In this document: piece by piece, positions 13,656 through 14,353 of the stretch
Layout of the letters: each line of letters opens with the position of its first letter
Position numbering within the stretch: the first letter of the stretch is position 1
Source: JAAEUE01 sp039180225
GTDB taxonomy: Bacteria > Pseudomonadota > Alphaproteobacteria > Rhizobiales > CAJQND01
Assembly: GCA_039180225.1 (NCBI GenBank)
Contig: JBCDDQ010000114.1
Coordinates: 1 to 14,353 of the forward strand
Direction: 5' to 3'
Length of the DNA stretch: 14,353 bases
The notes under the pieces: model-generated
Databases searched by the model: none
Told to the model about the DNA's origin: nothing
Seen by the model: the letters and a program-made list of their open reading frames with translations, nothing else
Program-made: the position numbers and the translations under genes

Positions 13656-14353
13656 ATGGAGGACGGGGCACTTTTCGCGGCGATCATCGCCACCTTTCTG
13701 TTGGCCGGCACGGTCAAGGGCGTGATCGGGCTCGGGCTGCCCACGGTGAGCCTCGGCCTGCTCACGGTCGCCGCAGATCTCCCCACCGCCATGGCGCTGC
13801 TGTTGATCCCGTCCTTCGTGACCAATCTTTGGCAGGCCGTGGTGGGTGGAAACTTGGCCGAACTCCTGCGGCGGACTTGGCCGTTTCTCGTGATGGCAAC
13901 GCTCACTGTCTGGCTGGGCGCACGGGCCCTCACCCAGGTGGATCTGGCCTATCTGTCAGCGCTTTTGGGTCTGCTGCTGGTGACCTATGCGGTGATCTCG
14001 CTGGCGGGCCTGCGCCTGTCCGTGGCCCCGCGCCAGGAGATCTGGGCCGGTCCGCTCGCCGGGGCGGTGAACGGTGTGCTGACCGGCATGACCGGCTCCT
14101 TCGTGGTGCCCGGCGTGATGTTCCTCCAGGCCATCGGCCTTCCCCGCGATATGCTGATCCAGGCCATGGGCGTTCTCTTCACGCTCTCCACCCTGGCTCT
14201 GGCGTTCGCGCTGCAGAGCAATCAGTTGCTGACAGCGGAAAAGGGCCTCTTCTCGCTGGCCGGTCTGGTGCCGGCGCTTGTGGGCATGGTGGTGGGCCAG
14301 AAGATCCGCGCCCACCTTCCGGAGGCGACGTTCCGGCGGATCTTCTTTTCCGC
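13656..14353 (+). CDS. TauE/SafE-family permease (partial, runs off right edge)
   Basis: At least 232 residues of an inner-membrane protein of the TauE/SafE (sulfite exporter, DUF81) family, open to the end of the window without a stop. Features are an N-terminal helix with LAGTVKGVIGLGLPTVSLGLL (about residues 16-36), a second copy of the glycine-rich turn at AGAVNGVLTGMTGSFVVPGVMF, and about seven hydrophobic helices so far. The family exports or imports small sulfur-containing or organic anions; the substrate cannot be assigned. The ATG at 13656 lacks a strong ribosome site, but no other in-frame start is available because an upstream GTG at 13639 runs into TAA. It starts 41 bases after ribH2 and could be read through from it, though a functional link to riboflavin is not evident. 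Confidence 0.88.
   Translation, partial: MEDGALFAAIIATFLLAGTVKGVIGLGLPTVSLGLLTVAADLPTAMALLLIPSFVTNLWQAVVGGNLAELLRRTWPFLVMATLTVWLGARALTQVDLAYLSALLGLLLVTYAVISLAGLRLSVAPRQEIWAGPLAGAVNGVLTGMTGSFVVPGVMFLQAIGLPRDMLIQAMGVLFTLSTLALAFALQSNQLLTAEKGLFSLAGLVPALVGMVVGQKIRAHLPEATFRRIFFS

Noticed and set aside
1..14353. CRISPR array, tRNA, rRNA or insertion sequence
   Set aside because: I see no regularly spaced repeats, cloverleaf or transposase signature anywhere in the window.

Overview
This 14.35 kb, GC-rich window looks like ordinary chromosomal DNA from an alphaproteobacterium, most likely of the Hyphomicrobiales (Rhizobiales). The best clues are a type-II lumazine synthase (RibH2, closest in motifs to the Brucella/Mesorhizobium form) directly behind an FMN riboswitch, an alphaproteobacterial-style ispG, short palindromic dispersed repeats, and class III cyclase and GlxA-type regulators. 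The genus assignment is an inference. I see no rRNA, tRNA, CRISPR array, transposase or phage structural gene.

Layout. (1) Positions 130-3047 hold a tight plus-strand four-gene operon: a small HbpS/GlcG-like protein, a DUF3445 haem-dependent N-demethylase-like protein, a membrane-anchored MepA-like (M74/LAS) metallopeptidase, and an MBL-fold hydrolase. Gaps are 6 bp or a 4-bp overlap. Two same-orientation copies of a hairpin repeat lie on either side. (2) Positions 3255-5542 hold an MFS transporter divergent from a GlxA-type DJ-1/AraC regulator. The intergenic region carries an 18-bp direct repeat that runs over the regulator's start codon. (3) ispG (5604-6851), an essential isoprenoid gene, is convergent with a class III adenylate cyclase (7032-8258), with a 98-bp palindromic repeat between them. 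(4) A FAS1-RTX secreted protein (8380-9582, minus) is divergent from a lone AAA ATPase with a winged-helix-like tail (9793-10974, plus). Their AT-rich intergenic region holds a 25-bp inverted repeat. (5) A TetR regulator (minus) is divergent from a small four-helix membrane protein (plus), with two 18-bp palindromic operators between them. (6) An L,D-transpeptidase-like YkuD protein (minus) is followed by the FMN riboswitch, a visible Shine-Dalgarno-sequestering hairpin and ribH2 (plus). (7) A TauE/SafE permease runs off the right edge.

No single new multi-gene system is proven here. The best candidates for a second look are the four-gene haem/N-demethylase/peptidase/MBL operon, the readable expression platform of the ribH2 riboswitch, the paired TetR operators, and the dispersed hairpin repeat family.
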